Assembly (NCBI RefSeq): GCF_018403185.1
Contig: NZ_BOSE01000010.1
Span: 164,883-228,882, forward strand
Direction: 5' to 3'
Source of the DNA: Paenibacillus montaniterrae
GTDB lineage: Bacteria; Bacillota; Bacilli; Paenibacillales; Paenibacillaceae
DNA: 64,000 nucleotides
The stretch's first letter is position 1. Each line of letters opens with the position of its first letter. A program made the position numbers and the translations under genes. Under the pieces are notes generated by a model. The model was given only the letters and a program-made list of their open reading frames with translations. It had not been told where the DNA came from and did not search any database. This document shows positions 61,962 through 64,000 of the stretch, piece by piece.

Positions 61962-62273
61962 ATGAACAATATGAATCAAATGATGAAGCAAGTTAAAAAG
62001 ATGCAAGCGCAAATGCTTAAGGCACAGGAAGAGCTGGAGCAAAAAACAGTTGAAGGCAGCGCGGGTGGCGGTGTCGTTACCGTCGTAGCGAATGGACATA
62101 AAAAAGTGCTTAGCATTGAAATCAAGCCAGAGGTAGTAGATCCGGATGATATCGAAATGCTGCAGGATCTTGTGCTTACTGCTGTTAATGATGCCATTAA
62201 CAAAGCAGAAGAGCTGGCCAATGCGGATATGGGTAAATACACAGGCGGTATGAAAATTCCAGGCTTGTTCTAA
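61962..62273 (+). CDS. YbaB/EbfC nucleoid-associated protein
   Basis: 103 residues. Coiled N-terminus (NMNQMMKQVKKMQAQMLKAQ) and conserved VTVVANGHKKVLSIEI. Binds DNA as a dimer in family members. Counterpart of B. subtilis YaaK; between dnaX and recR as usual. GAGGTGAAG lies seven bases before the ATG. Confidence 0.94.
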   Translation: MNNMNQMMKQVKKMQAQMLKAQEELEQKTVEGSAGGGVVTVVANGHKKVLSIEIKPEVVDPDDIEMLQDLVLTAVNDAINKAEELANADMGKYTGGMKIPGLF

Positions 62274-62334
62274 TATTCCACATGGCGGATAGATAGGATA
62301 GCTCTAGCTATTCGAAAGGAGCTGTACCTACAAC

Positions 62335-62934
62335 GTGCATTACCCAGAGCCTATTGCCAAATTGATTGATTCATTTACTCGTTTGCCTGGGATTGGTCCT
62401 AAGACAGCTGCACGCCTTGCGTTTCATGTGCTGCGGATGAAGGAAGATGAGGTTATTGATTTTGCCAAAGCGCTAGTTAGCGTCAAACGCAATTTGTTTT
62501 ACTGCTCTGTATGCTGCAATATTACGGATACCGATCCTTGCCGCATTTGTCAAGATAAAAGCAGAAATGCTGAAGTGATTTGCGTTGTACAGGAATCAAA
62601 GGATTTAATTGCAATGGAGCGTACAAAGGAATTTGACGGCTACTATCATGTGCTGCAAGGGGCAATTTCTCCAATGGAAGGAATTGGTCCTGACCAGATT
62701 CGCATAGCTGAATTATTAAAGAGGCTGGGCGATGATACTGTTCAGGAGCTCATTTTAGCGACGAACCCCAATATTGAAGGCGAAGCGACAGCTATGTACA
62801 TTTCCCGACTTGTCAAACCATTTGGTTTAAAGGTGACGCGAATCGCCCATGGCCTGCCTGTAGGGGGAGATTTGGAATATGCTGATGAAGTCACCTTATC
62901 CAAAGCGCTTGAAGGAAGACGTGAATTATTATAA
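62335..62934 (+). CDS. recR: Recombination protein RecR
   Basis: Repairs gapped DNA with RecF and RecO. 199 residues: helix-hairpin-helix (FTRLPGIGPKTAARLAFHVL), zinc finger CSVCCNITDTDPCRIC and Toprim domain (CVVQESKDLIAMER, then LATNPNIEGEATAMYI). GTG start after AAAGGAGC at about twelve bases. Full family length. Confidence 0.96.
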   Translation: MHYPEPIAKLIDSFTRLPGIGPKTAARLAFHVLRMKEDEVIDFAKALVSVKRNLFYCSVCCNITDTDPCRICQDKSRNAEVICVVQESKDLIAMERTKEFDGYYHVLQGAISPMEGIGPDQIRIAELLKRLGDDTVQELILATNPNIEGEATAMYISRLVKPFGLKVTRIAHGLPVGGDLEYADEVTLSKALEGRRELL

Positions 62935-62992
62935 TTTCATATGAATGGCATTAAATATTAAGTGATTAATATGTTGCGTGTCGCATAAGGTT

Positions 62993-63034
62993 AAAGGGTC
63001 TGTCTAGCTTGTGAGCTAGGCGGACCCTTTTTTT
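62993..63034 (+). terminator. Intrinsic terminator after recR
   Basis: AAAGGGTCTGTCTAGCT pairs with AGCTAGGCGGACCCTTT with small mismatches, followed by TTTTG. The remaining bases to 63147 show no gene. Confidence 0.88.
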
Positions 63035-63147
63035 GAGCTCGGATGGATATTGCTGGCTCGAAGCCCTGCTAAACCAATTTGTTGTTCTAATTTGCATGCT
63101 TGGACATACATATGTAACAAGAAAGTTCATGCAAGGAGGCGTTACGG

Positions 63148-63438
63148 ATGTTGCGAGACATAATGGGAAGATGGCATAGGGATCAAGGAGTTAAAGCGGA
63201 AGATAGGAGCTATTCGATACTGAAAAGACGCGAAATGGACAAGCTGCGTCAGGAAATCAAGCAAGCGCTGGCTGATAAAAGGGCGACAGAGCAAATGTTT
63301 CATTATGCAAAAGGCAATGACGAGGTTGAGTGGGCTATATTAAAACAGCTTGCTGCAGAACAGCGCTATCGTATGCTGCTGAATAAAGCGAGAGCAATGG
63401 ATGTCGACTGGACAAAGATTCGGGGGTTTGTAATATGA
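63148..63438 (+). CDS. yaaL: DUF2508 protein (YaaL)
   Basis: 96 residues, mostly helical and charged, no membrane segment. Recognised by position between recR and bofA and by a helical pattern (MDKLRQEIKQALADKRATEQ, then YAKGNDEVEWAILKQLAAEQ) typical of YaaL. Function unknown. AAGGAGG lies eight bases before the ATG; overlaps bofA by four bases (ATGA). Confidence 0.85.
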   Translation: MLRDIMGRWHRDQGVKAEDRSYSILKRREMDKLRQEIKQALADKRATEQMFHYAKGNDEVEWAILKQLAAEQRYRMLLNKARAMDVDWTKIRGFVI

Positions 63439-63698
63439 AGCTGGTTTGGCTCATTGTTTTCGCAGCTTCTACATTAGCATTGTTGTTCGTTCTGCTGCGA
63501 CGGCCGCTCTCGCGCATTAGCTTGAAAAAAGTAATTGTTCACTGGATATTTGCAGCGACGGCCTTATTTTTATTGAATTATTTGGAGTTTACACAGGCTT
63601 ACGCATTGCCAATTAATCCACTTACGATAGGGACTGCTGCCGTGCTTGGCGTTCCCGGGCTAGCTTTGCTGCTTGGCGTGCAGCAGTTTATTGTATAG
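63435..63698 (+). CDS. bofA: Pro-sigma-K processing inhibitor BofA
   Basis: 87 residues, integral membrane. In B. subtilis BofA sits in the outer forespore membrane with SpoIVFA and blocks the SpoIVFB protease until the forespore signal arrives. Two hydrophobic segments (about 1-20 and 33-55) and the family end NPLTIGTAAVLGVPGLALLLGVQ are present. Coupled to yaaL by overlap. Terminator follows, then the rRNA operon, as in B. subtilis. Confidence 0.92.
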   Translation: MKLVWLIVFAASTLALLFVLLRRPLSRISLKKVIVHWIFAATALFLLNYLEFTQAYALPINPLTIGTAAVLGVPGLALLLGVQQFIV

Positions 63699-63744
63699 CG
63701 TAGCAAGCCGTTGCGGGTATAACTAATCATGGATAAGGCAGATA

Positions 63745-63807
63745 AAAAAGGTATCGCCAGGACTTTCTATTCCTTTGTGGAATGTGGACATTCTGGAGAT
63801 ACCTTTT
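63745..63807 (+). terminator. Intrinsic terminator after bofA
   Basis: AAAAAGGTATCGCCAG (63745-63760) pairs with CTGGAGATACCTTTT (63793-63807) with one mismatch. It separates bofA from the rRNA promoter. Confidence 0.82.
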
Positions 63808-63820
63808 GCATTGGAAATCA

Positions 63821-63887
63821 TTTTTTAAATAAAAATAAAAAAAGTTTAAAAAGGGGGTTGCGCAATGGGCGAGCCCTATGATATATT
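63821..63887 (+). promoter_or_regulatory. rRNA operon promoter with UP-like element
   Basis: TTGCGC (63858-63863), an 18-bp spacer and TATATT (63882-63887), preceded by a run of A and T bases (63821-63852) like an UP element. Position after bofA fits the first rrn operon. Confidence 0.7.
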
Positions 63888-64000
63888 ATTTCTTGTCGCC
63901 GCGAGAGATTGCTGGTGACGAGGGAAAAGAAATTGATCCTTGAAAACTGAACAACGAGTAAGAACTGCCATCAATGTTGCCGCCCCGTCGGTCAACATTG
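63888..64000 (+). other. rRNA operon leader (continues beyond the window)
   Basis: Contains TGATCCTTGAAAACT (63934-63948), the boxA-like antitermination motif common in Bacillus and Paenibacillus rrn leaders, and the inverted pair CAATGTTG (63972-63979) / CAACATTG (63993-64000), probably part of the rRNA leader stem. The 16S gene is expected just right of the window. Confidence 0.75.

Overview
The window is chromosomal DNA from a spore-forming, Gram-positive bacterium, most probably Paenibacillus or a close relative. The basis is content: spo0F, bofA, the RNA polymerase delta subunit, a YesM/YesN two-component pair beside a LplB/YtcP-type sugar ABC transporter, SLH-domain surface proteins, TTG/GTG starts behind strong GGAGG ribosome binding sites, and the order dnaX-ybaB(yaaK)-recR-yaaL-bofA-rrn known from Bacillus subtilis. 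No phage, plasmid, insertion sequence, CRISPR or tRNA gene was seen. An rRNA operon promoter and leader begin at the right edge.

Layout. (1) 0-6.1 kb: tail of a type I asparaginase, an LTA-synthase-type membrane sulfatase, a VanY-type D,D-carboxypeptidase and cardiolipin synthase, followed by a gene-free block of palindromic repeats. (2) 6.2-14.4 kb: a PerR/Fur-type repressor with an operator over its own promoter, an atypical response regulator, a membrane protein preceded by 66-bp tandem repeats, an M1 peptidase, ywhD, and an ECF sigma/anti-sigma operon with two membrane proteins. The sigma gene appears to start at ATT. (3) 14.7-18.0 kb: two tandem secreted asparaginases, the second anchored by three SLH domains. 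(4) 18.2-33.6 kb: a co-directional catabolic locus with a solute-binding lipoprotein, two permeases, YesM/YesN, two paralogous GHL6-like TIM-barrel proteins, a tartronate-semialdehyde-reductase-like dehydrogenase, a sugar isomerase/epimerase, a Gfo/Idh/MocA oxidoreductase and glycerate kinase. Its substrate is unknown, and it is the best candidate for an undescribed pathway.

(5) 33.8-43.9 kb: a spermidine-synthase-like gene paired with an uncharacterised gene, a quinol oxidase operon on the minus strand, a class A penicillin-binding protein divergent from speE, and a GntR regulator. (6) 44.0-48.2 kb: a phosphonate-type ABC transporter (PhnD, PhnC, two PhnE) with an MptpB/LipA-like phosphatase and no C-P lyase. 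(7) 48.4-64.0 kb: housekeeping and sporulation genes: ywiB-argS, an intracellular subtilisin-like protease, rpoE, pyrG, spo0F, murA, rho, a radical SAM gene, rpmE, the SRP RNA gene, dnaX, ybaB, recR, yaaL and bofA, then the rrn promoter.

The clearest regulatory readings are the pyrG leader, which has the parts of the CTP-sensing reiterative-transcription attenuator known in B. subtilis, the ECF-type promoter before the sigma operon, the dyad over the perR/fur promoter, and a terminator-like hairpin in the murA leader. Positions and motifs were read by eye; family assignments come from recognising conserved motifs, not from database searches.
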